The notes: generated from the letters alone by a model not told the origin. 54,390 nt of DNA from UBA5342 sp965662645 (GCA_965662645.1 CBFIII010000021.1:1-54390); one strand, 5' to 3'; shown: positions 45,090 to 54,319, counted from the first letter of the stretch. Program-made: numbers and translations.

Positions 45090-45142
45090 AATCCCACCTG
45101 GAGGGTTTTAATCTCCGTTGCTTGTAGTGTGGGGTGTTTATC
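45090..45142. repeat. Dispersed hairpin repeat, short copy D
   Basis: AATCCCACCTGGAGGG, ATCTCCGTTGCTTGTAG and GTGTGGGGTG match the two ends of copies A and B with the middle deleted. It lies between the beta-barrel gene and zupT. Confidence 0.45.
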
Positions 45143-45149
45143 CTGTTAT

Positions 45150-45893
45150 TTAGGTAAAACGGTAAGTTAATCCAAAGCTAAGAAAATTATCTATGGCTTC
45201 ATCATTAAGACCTAAGCCTGTTGAGATATCCAATTGAAAAATGGGGCTAAGCAAATAGGTTAAGCCAGCATCAATCAAATATTCTGATTGATCTTTTTCT
45301 ATGATATTACCATAGCTCTCAAGATAAGCTCCTATTTTGGGAGATACAGATACACCTAAGGCTAGAGAATAAAAATAGGCTGGTGTTGTGCTTACCCCAT
45401 CCCACTGAGCACCTATATTATACGACAGAGATGTTTTGTCATTTAGCGTATGTGCAAAAGCAAAACGCATATTAGCTGCTGTATTGTTCGGTTCAAATTC
45501 GGGATCAGCGGTAAAAGGCATAATTAAAGCACCCAGAAATGCAATTTCAGGTTTCCATCTGTCTTCATCCTTAATTTTTAGTTTAAAACCAGCATATAAA
45601 GGCGAAAACCCCTTTGTTATCTGGTTGTTAACATCTTCGCCTAAATATTCAGCGCCTAAGCGTAATTCGAAATTGTCGAGTAAACCATAACGAAGAAGCG
45701 TAGTGTTATAGGCATAAGATTTATCATTCCCCTTGTTTTCAACAACAAAACCTGTTTCTATTTGTAAAGCATTTTGGGGCACCGTTACGGCTGATTCCGT
45801 TTGGTCAGGACGATCAGTAATGAGCTCAACTGTTTGTGCAAAACAAAGAGAACCTATTATTAATGAGATAAAAAGGAGTACGGTCTTTGTCAT
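45150..45893 (-). CDS. Outer-membrane beta-barrel protein, phenol MetA-pathway-like (transporter) family
   Basis: The 247-residue protein has a signal peptide (1-19) followed by ITDRPDQTESAVTVP, the hallmark N terminus of the 'putative MetA-pathway of phenol degradation' beta-barrel family. Alternating amphipathic strands run to a C-terminal GLTYRFT that ends in an aromatic-plus-two pattern. It would insert in the outer membrane; despite the family name no phenol role is implied. It is upstream of zupT on the same strand. Confidence 0.85.
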   Translation of the reverse strand: MTKTVLLFISLIIGSLCFAQTVELITDRPDQTESAVTVPQNALQIETGFVVENKGNDKSYAYNTTLLRYGLLDNFELRLGAEYLGEDVNNQITKGFSPLYAGFKLKIKDEDRWKPEIAFLGALIMPFTADPEFEPNNTAANMRFAFAHTLNDKTSLSYNIGAQWDGVSTTPAYFYSLALGVSVSPKIGAYLESYGNIIEKDQSEYLIDAGLTYLLSPIFQLDISTGLGLNDEAIDNFLSFGLTYRFT

Positions 45894-45995
45894 AATATAT
45901 GCATTAAGTATTAACTCATATCATAAAACAACGATATTTCCCTAAATGTTTAGAACATTTAGGGATTATTCGTTTTTATTGTTTATTCTGTGAAT

Positions 45996-47219
45996 TTATC
46001 GTTTTTCTACCAGTTCTACAATTTTAATAATAACGTCAGCAGCTTTACGCATAGAATGAATAGGTACAAATTCATATCTACCATGGAAATTATGTCCTCC
46101 AGCAAAGATGTTAGGACAAGGGAGTCCCATATACGATAAGCGAGAACCATCGGTGCCACCACGTATAGGTTTAATCAAAGGCTTAACATCACTTTCTCTC
46201 ATAGCTTGAGCCGCTAAATCCACAATATGCATCACTGGGCGAACCATCTCTTCCATATTATAGTATTGATCTTTCATATCTATACTACACGTATTGGGAC
46301 CAAATTCGTTATTTATTTTATTGACAAGGTGACACAGTTCCTTCTTGCGTTCTTCAAATTTAGAGCGGTCATGATCGCGAACGAGATAGGTTAGTTCTGA
46401 GCATTCTACATCACCTTTCATATTCATTAAATGATAAAAACCCTCATAGTCTTCGGTGTGTTCAGGGGTCTGAAAACGGGGAAGCATAACGATAAATTGG
46501 TTGGCAATACGGATAGAATTACGCATTTTACCTTTGGCATAACCAGGGTGTATATTGCGTCCTTTAAATTTTATTTTGGCTAAAGCTGCATTGAAGTTCT
46601 CAAATTCTAGTTCGCCAATAGCTCCTCCATCAAGGGTATAAGCCCATTCTGCACCAAATTTCTTAACATCAAAATAATCGGCACCAGCACCTATCTCTTC
46701 ATCAGGCGTAAAACCGATACGTATTTTACCATGGGGTTTATCGCTGGCCATAATCTCTTCTACTGCTGTTAATATTTCAGCAATACCAGCCTTGTCGTCA
46801 GCTCCTAACAGTGTAGTTCCATCAGTAACAATGAGATCCTGTCCGATGTAATTTTCTACTTCAGGGAAGTCTGCGGTACGCAATACTAAACCTTTTGCTT
46901 CGTGTAGTACGATGTCGCCACCTTTATAGTTACGTACTATTTGTGGTTTTATGTTTTTCCCACTCATATCAGGACTGGTATCCATATGAGAAATAAAGCC
47001 AATAGTAGGCACTTTTTTATCCGTGTTAGCTGGAACAGTAGCCATTATATAACCGTTTTCGTCCAAGGTGATGTCAGAAAGCCCCATAGTCTTTAGTTCT
47101 TGAACTAAATTTTGAGCAAAAATCATTTGACCTGGTGTACTAGGTGTTAATCCTGTTTCGGTATCAGATTGCGTATCTTGATTTACATATCTTAAGAATC
47201 TATCCGTTAGATTTTTCAT
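45996..47219 (-). CDS. pepT: Peptidase T (tripeptide aminopeptidase)
   Basis: The 407-residue M20B metallopeptidase removes the N-terminal residue from tripeptides. Zinc-site residues are visible: His78 and Asp80 (SHMDTSPD), the bridging Asp in LLGADDKAG, the catalytic Glu in FTPDEEIGAGAD, Asp in YTLDGG, and the C-terminal His in AGGHNFHGRYE. Length matches E. coli PepT. It is cytosolic. A -7-like box lies 18 bp upstream of the start. Confidence 0.95.
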   Translation of the reverse strand: MKNLTDRFLRYVNQDTQSDTETGLTPSTPGQMIFAQNLVQELKTMGLSDITLDENGYIMATVPANTDKKVPTIGFISHMDTSPDMSGKNIKPQIVRNYKGGDIVLHEAKGLVLRTADFPEVENYIGQDLIVTDGTTLLGADDKAGIAEILTAVEEIMASDKPHGKIRIGFTPDEEIGAGADYFDVKKFGAEWAYTLDGGAIGELEFENFNAALAKIKFKGRNIHPGYAKGKMRNSIRIANQFIVMLPRFQTPEHTEDYEGFYHLMNMKGDVECSELTYLVRDHDRSKFEERKKELCHLVNKINNEFGPNTCSIDMKDQYYNMEEMVRPVMHIVDLAAQAMRESDVKPLIKPIRGGTDGSRLSYMGLPCPNIFAGGHNFHGRYEFVPIHSMRKAADVIIKIVELVEKR

Positions 47220-47236
47220 AAATAATTAATTTTTCA

Positions 47237-47244
47237 CAAATATA
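47237..47244 (-). promoter_or_regulatory. Candidate -7 box for pepT
   Basis: TATATTTG on the minus strand equals the Bacteroidota -7 consensus and lies 18 bp before the pepT start, which would give a very short leader. No clear -33 element. Confidence 0.45.
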
Positions 47245-47439
47245 GTGGTTTTGTTAACACGATATTTCACAGTGATAAAATTTGGTTTATATCTTTTGTT
47301 TTTTTAGCTTAAAATTGTTTATTGTTGTAATAATTTTATAGTTGCTTATTCGTATGTAGCTCTTTTTCGTTTGACTATTGTTAGCTTGTAAGAGTTAATG
47401 GTGAAACTGATGATAGTGATTCCGAAATCAGACGATTAG

Positions 47440-48159
47440 TTAGCCCAGGTTGATGTTAAATAAATAACCTAGGGCAGCCGTTAATCCCATGGCAATAGTC
47501 CCCCATGAGGTGATTCTAATGATCGCTTTAGTAATACTAGAACCTCCCGTTTTGGCAGAAAAAGCGCCTAATAGAATTAGAAATATGATAGCGAAACCAT
47601 AAAGGTAATACTCTAATTCTTTGACGGGCAGAAAGATAACGACAAGGAGGGGGAGGATGCCTCCAACGGAGAATGCGGCACCAGAAGCTAAAGCGGCTTG
47701 TATGGGGTTGGCTTGGCTCATTTCATTAATGCCTAATTCGTCACGGACATGAGCTTCTAAAGCACCCTTTGCTGTGAGTTCTTGAGCTACAATTAAAGCA
47801 GTTTCTTTTTTTAGTCCTCTTTTTTCATGAATTTCAGCGAGTCGTAGTAACTCTATTTCGGGCATTTCGTCTAATTCTTGTTGTTCTCGTTTAATGTCAG
47901 CCTTTTCAACATCGGTTTGAGAACTTACTGAAACGTATTCTCCAGCAGCCATAGATAAGGCTCCTGCTACTAATCCTGCGAGTGTGGCCAATACGATGGG
48001 ATCACGAAACTGAGACGCCGCAGCCACACCAATGGCAAGACTTGATGTGGATAAAATGCCATCATTGGCACCCAAAACCGCTGCTCTTAACCAATTACTT
48101 TTATGGATATAATGGATATCCATATAATCGGGTTCTTTTATTTCTTTTGATTTTTTCAT
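47440..48159 (-). CDS. VIT1/CCC1-family iron/manganese transporter
   Basis: The 239-residue membrane protein has five hydrophobic helices. The first contains RAAVLGANDGILSTSSL, the family signature, and helix 2 ends in MAAGEYVSVSSQTD. A charged cytoplasmic stretch follows (about 80-150, VEKADIKREQQELDEM), the metal-binding domain position in this family. It probably exports Fe2+ or Mn2+ from the cytosol. It stands alone with 139 bp to the next gene. Confidence 0.92.
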   Translation of the reverse strand: MKKSKEIKEPDYMDIHYIHKSNWLRAAVLGANDGILSTSSLAIGVAAASQFRDPIVLATLAGLVAGALSMAAGEYVSVSSQTDVEKADIKREQQELDEMPEIELLRLAEIHEKRGLKKETALIVAQELTAKGALEAHVRDELGINEMSQANPIQAALASGAAFSVGGILPLLVVIFLPVKELEYYLYGFAIIFLILLGAFSAKTGGSSITKAIIRITSWGTIAMGLTAALGYLFNINLG

Positions 48160-48297
48160 CGGGTATGTTTCTGAAGAAAATATTTTACTTTAAATTATAA
48201 GTCTCATTCATGCTATTGATAAGATATGCTATTAAAAAACAATGTGAAGGAGTTGTGATAAACTCCTAACACATCGTTAAATAATGATTAATTCGTT

Positions 48298-49854
48298 CTA
48301 TTGTTGTGCTTTCTTTTTTGTTTTATTGATGATGGTATAGATATCATCACGTCGGTCTCTTAAATTGTGAACACTTCCAAATTGGTTGAGTTCTCTCAGC
48401 ATATCAATGTTCACATCAGCCAATAAAATCATTTCTGAATTGGGGGTGGCTTCTGCTTTTATACCATTGGTAGGAAAAGCAAAATCGCAAGGTGTAAAAA
48501 CCATAGACTGAGCATATTGTATGTCCATATTGTGCACCTTAGGTAAGTTGCCTACACTGCCTGCAATAGCTACATAACACTCATTTTCTATGGCTCTAGC
48601 TTGCGCACAGCTGCGTATTCTAGAATAACCATTTTGTGTATCCGTTAAGAAAGGAACAAATAGAATATTCATGCCATCTTCGGCCAGCATTCGTCCTAAT
48701 TCAGGGAACTCTACATCATAACAAATGAGAATCCCTATTTTTCCACAATCGGTATCAAAAGTAGTGATTTTACTTCCTCCTTGCATCCCCCATACCTTGG
48801 CTTCGTCAGGGGTGACGTGTAGTTTTTCAAAGCGTTCAAGCCCTCCATCGCGTTTACACAAATAGCCTACATTATATAGGTTATTATCTACGATCTCGGG
48901 CATACTCCCTGTGATGATATTGATGTTGTATGAAATGGCTAATTCTGAAAATCGATTCACAATATCAGCTGTGTATTCCGCTAGTTTGCGTATGGCATCA
49001 GGTTCTGATAAATGATTATATTCGGCCATTAGAGGTGCATTAAAGAACTCTGGAAATAACGCAAAATCAGATCGGTAACCAGAAACAGCATCTACAAAAT
49101 ATTCAGCTTGTTGCATCAATTCTTCAAAATCTTTATAAAGACGCATTTGCCATTGTATTAAACCGAGTCTAATGGTTGATTTATTGGAGACAGCTTTGTG
49201 GTTTGTCTTCTCATAATAAACATTGTCCCACTCCAATAATACCGCAAATTCATTGGATTCCTTATCACCTTCTAAGTAGCCTTTCAGAACCCTAACAGGA
49301 TGAAAATCATTAGACATTTGAAAGTTGAGGACAGGGTCGTTGATCTCTTTTTTTCTCACCTGTTCTATGTATTCTTTAGGTGACATTTTGTCTGAGAACT
49401 GATGATAATTGGGGATGCGACCTCCAAAGACAATACCCTTTAAATTAAGGCGTTCGCAAAGTTCCTTGCGGTAATCATACAAACGACGTCCTAAGCGTAA
49501 CCCGCGATATTTGGGGCGAATAAAAACATCGATTCCGTATAAAATATCACCATTATTCGTGTGGGTGTTAAACGTTGAATTGCCTGTTATTTCTTTATAC
49601 GTGTGTTTGTCGTCGTAAAGACTATAATCTACAATGATAGACAAGGCGCATCCAGCCAGTTCGTTATCTATTTTTATAACCACTTGACCTTCTGGAAACT
49701 TCTTTATAAGTGTATTGATATGGTGTTCGTTCCAATAAGAATTTGGCATGTTAGAATAGGCCTCAATCATAGCATCTTTGACTTCGGCATAGTCCTCAAT
49801 AGTGAGGAATGTTAATTCTATATTATCGATGGTTTGTATATCTATTTTCTCCAT
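48298..49854 (-). CDS. GNAT acetyltransferase-carbon-nitrogen hydrolase fusion
   Basis: The 518-residue fusion has an N-terminal GNAT domain (about 10-210, FIRPKYRGLRLGRRLYDYR for acetyl-CoA binding) and a C-terminal nitrilase-superfamily amidase (about 225-510). The latter's triad is Glu in LFPEFF, Lys in EKLHVTPDE and Cys in ILICYDVEFPE. The fusion is conserved in Bacteroidota and other phyla; the substrate is unknown, but coupling of acetyl transfer and amide hydrolysis on one small molecule is plausible. It is cytosolic. A promoter-like box is about 200 bp upstream. Confidence 0.92.
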   Translation of the reverse strand: MEKIDIQTIDNIELTFLTIEDYAEVKDAMIEAYSNMPNSYWNEHHINTLIKKFPEGQVVIKIDNELAGCALSIIVDYSLYDDKHTYKEITGNSTFNTHTNNGDILYGIDVFIRPKYRGLRLGRRLYDYRKELCERLNLKGIVFGGRIPNYHQFSDKMSPKEYIEQVRKKEINDPVLNFQMSNDFHPVRVLKGYLEGDKESNEFAVLLEWDNVYYEKTNHKAVSNKSTIRLGLIQWQMRLYKDFEELMQQAEYFVDAVSGYRSDFALFPEFFNAPLMAEYNHLSEPDAIRKLAEYTADIVNRFSELAISYNINIITGSMPEIVDNNLYNVGYLCKRDGGLERFEKLHVTPDEAKVWGMQGGSKITTFDTDCGKIGILICYDVEFPELGRMLAEDGMNILFVPFLTDTQNGYSRIRSCAQARAIENECYVAIAGSVGNLPKVHNMDIQYAQSMVFTPCDFAFPTNGIKAEATPNSEMILLADVNIDMLRELNQFGSVHNLRDRRDDIYTIINKTKKKAQQ

Positions 49855-50056
49855 TATTTTATCTTTATAATTGCTCTTTAAGCTATTTTTTTTGTTGATT
49901 TTATTTAATGTTATGTAAGCGTAAAAATATATTTTTAATAGACTCTATTGTTGTTTGTTTTTTTCATATTCAATGCTTTATGTCATAGATTTGAAAGCGT
50001 TTGAAAATGTGTTCTCGACTGTATTTTAAATTTTACAACTCTTATTTTTATAGATG

Positions 50057-50064
50057 CAAATATA
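50057..50064 (-). promoter_or_regulatory. Candidate -7 box for the GNAT-amidase gene
   Basis: TATATTTG on the minus strand matches TAnnTTTG about 200 bp upstream of the start codon. The intervening AT-rich leader holds no gene. Confidence 0.35.
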
Positions 50065-50364
50065 GCTTACTTTTTTTGAGTATTATGACGTTAAAAATCT
50101 ATTAAATGATGTTCTTTTTCATAATTTATAATATCTTAATTCTCATAATGCAGCGCATATATATTTGCCCTTCGTTTGTAACGAGGGGGGTATAGTTAAG
50201 GCATTTATTCACAATAAATGTATTTTATAAGAGTTCATGATTTTTAATTGTAATGCCCATATAGAAGGTTTACATTTATTTAATGTCATCATAAGATCTT
50301 ATTCTTTTGGTGTATTTATGGTTTCATAAATGAATGCGATTCTCTCAATAGGATATGGAATTTT

Positions 50365-50756
50365 AATAATGTCATCCCTTCGGGATTTTTTTGTTTTTGT
50401 TAATTAATTCGTTCTACAATAATGTCATCCCTTTGGGATTTTGGTTTTTGTTTGTAATAATGCTTGCTATAATAATGTCATCCCTTCGGGATTTTTTTGT
50501 TTTTGTTAATTAATTCGTTTGCTATAATAATGTCATCCCTTCGGGATTCTGGTTTTTGTTAACCATTTCGTTCTACAATAATATCATCCCTTCGGGATTT
50601 AGAATTTTGTCTGTAATAATGTTTCTACAATAATATCATCCCTTCGGGATGCTGGTTATTGTTAAGCATTTCGTTTGCTGTTTTAAGCCCCAAGGGCTGA
50701 TATTATTATAGATTGATTTTTATGTGCATTGTGTAAACCCTGAAAGGGTGATATTA
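50365..50756. repeat. Array of eight REP-like palindromic units with polarity switch
   Basis: Six units of the form ATAATGTCATCCCTTCGGGAT lie at about 50365, 50416, 50468, 50524, 50575 and 50625, spaced 50-56 bp. They are separated by T/G-rich spacers containing GTTTTTGTT and TTCG. Two further units in the opposite sense follow: GCCCCAAGGGCTGATATTAT (50686) and ACCCTGAAAGGGTGATATTA (50737). Each core is a perfect short hairpin. The array fills the gap between the GNAT-amidase gene and the korA-type terminator; the rest of that 1-kb gap is featureless. Confidence 0.85.
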
Positions 50757-50781
50757 AAGGATATAGCTTAATTCAAAGCAC

Positions 50782-50811
50782 AAAAAAGCCTTCCGTAAAG
50801 AAGGCTTTTTT
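50782..50811 (-). terminator. Intrinsic terminator of the korA-type gene
   Basis: AAAAAAGCCTTC and GAAGGCTTTTTT form a perfect 12-bp stem with a 6-base loop. It lies 44 bp past the stop of the minus-strand gene. Confidence 0.88.
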
Positions 50812-50854
50812 ATATTGGGCATTAAATTAATGTTAGATCAATGGTGAATCAATA

Positions 50855-52711
50855 TTATATCATTGGAATGATCTGTTCTATCAATTCTTCTACACGGAAA
50901 GGGGCACCTTGAATTTTATTTATTTGTTTGTAATTAAATTCAGGATTTGTCATACGTAAATAATTAGCAAACTGTCCTAAGTTCAATTCACACACAATGA
51001 TGGTGTCATATTTAGAGAAGATCTCTTTTGTGTTTTTAGGCAACGGTTTGATATAATTAAAATGAGCTAAAGCGATAGGAGTGCCTGCCGCATTCATTTG
51101 TTCTGCTGTTGATAATAAGTGTCCATAAGTACCTCCCCAACCTACAAGTAGCGTTTTGGAATTAGGATTGCCTTCCACTTCCAATTCTGGAATGTAATTA
51201 GCAACACGTTGTACTTTTTCTTCACGTAACTCAGTCATCACTTGATGATTTTCTGGATCGTGAGAGAGGTTACCTGTTTTGTTATCTTTCTCTAATCCAC
51301 CAATACGGTGAATGAATCCAGGAGTACCAGGAGTAGCCCAATAACGTGCTAATGTTTCGCTATCGCGAAGATAAGGCGACCAGCTCTCTTGCATGTCAGG
51401 TGTTACTTTAGGTGCTTTTATTGTAGGAAAATCAGCATCTACATCTGGAATAAGGAAAGGCTGTGAACCGTTAGCCAAGAATCCGTCAGTTAACAAAATA
51501 ACAGGAGTCATATGCTCCAATGCTAGTTGTGCAGCTTTAAAAGCGAAATTAAAACAGTTAGAAGGTGTACTCGCCGCCAATACGATACAAGGAGAATCTC
51601 CATTACGACCATAAATAGCTTGCATCAAATCCGATTGTTCTGTTTTAGTAGGTAGTCCGGTTGATGGTCCTCCGCGTTGTACGTTCACAATAACAAGAGG
51701 TAATTCTGCCATCACGGCTAAGCCAATAGCTTCTGCCTTGAGTGCTAAACCAGGACCTGATGTAGAAGTGGCCGCCAGTTTACCAGCATAGCTAGCTCCA
51801 ATGGCAGTACAAACACCAGCAATTTCATCTTCCGCCTGAAAGGTGGTAACGCCTAAGTCTTTGCGGGCTGCTAATTCGTGTAATATCTCAGTAGCAGGAG
51901 TAATAGGATAAGAACCTAAGAAAAGAGGTAATCCTGATTTTTCTTGTGCTGCAATAAGTCCCCAAGCCGTAGCTTGATTACCACTGATATTACGGTATTT
52001 TCCTTTTTTCAATAAATCACTGGCATTAATTTGATAAGAAGGGGTGAGTTCTTGTACCACTTCACCATAGTTATAACCAGCATTCAGTACCAATGTATTC
52101 GCTTGTTCTAAGATAGGTTTTTTCTTAAACTTATCAGAAACAAAACCTTCCGTTTCCTTAAGAGGACGATTGAAGAGCCACGATACTAAGCCTAATGCAA
52201 ACATGTTTTTACAGCGCAATACCGACTTATTATCCATATCCAAGGAAGTCAAACTCTCTTTTGTAAAAGAAGTGATAGGCGCTTTTATCACATTACAACC
52301 ATCTAATCCTAATTCAACAATAGGATCTTCAGTTTTAAAACCAGCTTTTTGCATGTTTTTATCATCGAAGGCATCAATGTCCACGATGATAGTACCACCC
52401 GCTTTTACCACTTTACTGCTTTGCTTAAGAGCGGCCGGATTCATAGCAACTAATACGTCAGCATGATCACCAGGAGTATAAATGCGTTTGTTCCCAATAT
52501 GAACCTGAAAGCCAGAAACACCACCTATAGTGCCTTGAGGTGCGCGAATTTCGGAAGGATAATCAGGGAAAGTAGAGACGTCATTTCCAAGAATAGCAGC
52601 AGTGTTAGAGAAAAATGTTCCAGTTAACTGCATTCCGTCACCGGAATCACCCGAGAATTTTATCACCACTTGATCTAAATCAATAGGGACTCTTTTTGTT
52701 GGATTTGCCAT
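50855..52711 (-). CDS. korA: 2-oxoacid:ferredoxin oxidoreductase, fused gamma-alpha subunit (KorA type)
   Basis: The 618-residue protein joins a gamma domain (about 10-190, VIKFSGDSGDGMQLTG and GFQVHIGNKRIYTPGD) to the alpha pyrimidine-binding domain (about 210-618, FLGSYPITPATEILHEL, FQAEDEIAGVCTAIGAS, TSTSGPGLALK). With a TPP-binding beta subunit it converts 2-oxoglutarate (or another 2-oxoacid) plus CoA to acyl-CoA and reduced ferredoxin. I start at ATG 52711 (MANPTKRVPI); the frame stays open to 52771 but the added residues are unlike the family. No beta subunit gene adjoins: a terminator follows downstream and a divergent gene lies upstream. Confidence 0.9.
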   Translation of the reverse strand: MANPTKRVPIDLDQVVIKFSGDSGDGMQLTGTFFSNTAAILGNDVSTFPDYPSEIRAPQGTIGGVSGFQVHIGNKRIYTPGDHADVLVAMNPAALKQSSKVVKAGGTIIVDIDAFDDKNMQKAGFKTEDPIVELGLDGCNVIKAPITSFTKESLTSLDMDNKSVLRCKNMFALGLVSWLFNRPLKETEGFVSDKFKKKPILEQANTLVLNAGYNYGEVVQELTPSYQINASDLLKKGKYRNISGNQATAWGLIAAQEKSGLPLFLGSYPITPATEILHELAARKDLGVTTFQAEDEIAGVCTAIGASYAGKLAATSTSGPGLALKAEAIGLAVMAELPLVIVNVQRGGPSTGLPTKTEQSDLMQAIYGRNGDSPCIVLAASTPSNCFNFAFKAAQLALEHMTPVILLTDGFLANGSQPFLIPDVDADFPTIKAPKVTPDMQESWSPYLRDSETLARYWATPGTPGFIHRIGGLEKDNKTGNLSHDPENHQVMTELREEKVQRVANYIPELEVEGNPNSKTLLVGWGGTYGHLLSTAEQMNAAGTPIALAHFNYIKPLPKNTKEIFSKYDTIIVCELNLGQFANYLRMTNPEFNYKQINKIQGAPFRVEELIEQIIPMI

Positions 52712-52777
52712 AGTATAATATTTGTTTGTTTTTATATATATATCTTTCGTTATTTCCATTTTTCTCATCAAAGATCA

Positions 52778-52785
52778 CAAAAATA
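52778..52785 (-). promoter_or_regulatory. Candidate -7 box for the korA-type gene
   Basis: TATTTTTG on the minus strand fits TAnnTTTG, 66 bp upstream of ATG 52711. A TTTG lies 24 bp further upstream, slightly beyond the usual spacing. It supports the shorter start, since the longer frame would begin only 6 bp from this box. Confidence 0.4.
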
Positions 52786-52863
52786 ATAAAAAAGAATGAT
52801 TTTTCATGACAAAACATCATGAATTTACCCCTTAAGGCTAACAAAATTAATCTAATTCTATTG

Positions 52864-52871
52864 TATCTTTG
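52864..52871 (+). promoter_or_regulatory. Candidate -7 box for the DUF2520 gene
   Basis: TATCTTTG fits TAnnTTTG and lies 44 bp upstream of the start codon at 52916. No clear -33 element. Confidence 0.45.
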
Positions 52872-52915
52872 TCTAAAGATTAGCTAAAGCAAATAAACAA
52901 TATCAGTCTGATAAA

Positions 52916-53680
52916 ATGAATAAAATCGTATTAATAGGAGCAGGAAATGTTGCAACTCATTTAGGTTTAGCTTTAAAGCAATCAGGTTATGAGATAATAG
53001 AAGTCTGGAGTCGCCATAAAAGTCATGCACAAGAACTAGCAATACGCCTTAATAGTAAAGCCAAGGATGATATGAGCACGCTTAGCCCTGATGCAGATAT
53101 CTATATTTTTTCAGTAGTAGATGATGCTTTACCTCTGCTTTTAAATGACTTTCCGTTCCAAGACAAGATGCTTGTACATACAGCAGGTAGTGTGTCTATG
53201 ACGGTTCTTGAAAATAAAACCAACAGTTATGGCGTCTTTTATCCTTTACAGACTTTTTCTAAACATAAAGAAGTCGATTTTAAAAAGATACCTGTCTTTA
53301 TAGAAGCTTCAAATGATAAGACGCTTTCTGTCCTTGAAGAAATAGCGAATAGTTTGTCCGATAATGTAAAGGTGGCCACCTCAGAACAACGTAAGTATTT
53401 GCATATCGCTGCTGTCTTTGCGTGTAACTTTTCCAATTATTTTTATGCTATTGGAGAACAAATTCTGAAAGAAAATGACCTCTCCTTTGATTATCTGCGT
53501 CCTCTTATTTTAGAAACGGCTATGAAAGCCCAAGAATATTCGCCTGCCAAAGTCCAAACAGGACCCGCCATTAGAAAAGATGAAAAGATAATGGCTTCTC
53601 ATCTGTCTCTCCTCGCATCTCAACCTCAACTAAAAGAGCTTTATCAAACGATTAGCCATTATATTATGGAAGAGTTGTGA
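52916..53680 (+). CDS. DUF2520 protein with NADP-binding Rossmann domain
   Basis: The 254-residue protein has an N-terminal Rossmann fold (about 1-120, VLIGAGNVATHLG) related to F420-dependent NADP oxidoreductase/ProC, and the all-helical C-terminal DUF2520 domain (about 125-254, AAVFACNFSNYFYAIGE and TGPAIRKDE). The family resembles imine or ketoacid reductases but the substrate is unknown. In many Bacteroidota it precedes a KdsC-like phosphatase and maf; here it is followed only by repeats. It is cytosolic. Confidence 0.9.
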   Translation: MNKIVLIGAGNVATHLGLALKQSGYEIIEVWSRHKSHAQELAIRLNSKAKDDMSTLSPDADIYIFSVVDDALPLLLNDFPFQDKMLVHTAGSVSMTVLENKTNSYGVFYPLQTFSKHKEVDFKKIPVFIEASNDKTLSVLEEIANSLSDNVKVATSEQRKYLHIAAVFACNFSNYFYAIGEQILKENDLSFDYLRPLILETAMKAQEYSPAKVQTGPAIRKDEKIMASHLSLLASQPQLKELYQTISHYIMEEL

Positions 53681-54260
53681 ATGGTGAATTATAAATTGTG
53701 AATTACGAATTACGAATTACGAATTATAAATTACGAATTCGTTTCATTCGTCAGTTATTCGTAATTAATTCTTCATTCGTTATTCATTCGTCATTTTTTT
53801 GTGTTTTGCTTTTTTACGTGTAACAAATATGACGTGTGAAAAATGAGACGTCTGAAGTTCCCCTCTTGAGAGGGGAATACAAGGGGTGTGTTGAATGGTG
53901 AGTTGTGAATGGTGAGTTGTGAATTATGAATGGAGAATTGAATGGTGAGTTATGAGTTGTGAATTATGAATTCGCGTTATTCGTCATTCCTTTTGTAGTT
54001 CAATAAACTACAAAACATCAAATTTAAGTTCAGAACATGGCGTGCAAGATCCCTTTAGGGAATAAAAGGGTGAGCGAGGGAATTGTGAGTTATGAATTAT
54101 GAATGGTGAATTTGCTTCATTCAATTTAAGTTATGAGTTGTGAGTTGTAAGTTCGTTTCATCCAATTTAAGTTATAAGTTGTAAGTTCGCTTCATCCGTC
54201 ATTCCTTCATTCAAATTAAGTTGTGAGTTCTGAATGGTGAATTATGAATTCGTTTCATTC
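53681..54260. repeat. Low-complexity gaattatgaatt-type repeat region
   Basis: About 580 bp of reiterated words such as GAATTACGAATT, GTGAATTATGAATGGTGA, AGTTGTGAGTTGTAAG and TTCGCTTCATTCGTCATTCC. They are the reverse complement of the words at 41286-41425. Embedded are a perfect palindrome TTCCCCTC-TTGA-GAGGGGAA (53858-53877) and a copy of the short repeat of 37403 (54047-54082). No gene is present. Confidence 0.8.
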
Positions 54261-54319
54261 GTTAGCTCCAGCGGAGCATAGTGTTTATAGCAATATGTTA
54301 ATTGTCAGATGGAAGCTCC

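Noticed and set aside
45150..45893. Phenol degradation function
   Set aside because: The family name suggests it, but no aromatic catabolism gene is nearby; only an outer-membrane beta-barrel can be supported.
50365..50756. Possible CRISPR array
   Set aside because: The repeated unit is a short palindrome of about 20 bp that varies between copies, the spacers are themselves similar T/G-rich sequence, polarity changes within the array, and no cas genes are present.
52712..52771. Extended 20-residue N terminus of the korA-type protein
   Set aside because: The added residues are unlike the family, and a -7-like box at 52778-52785 leaves no room for a leader; ATG 52711 fits better.
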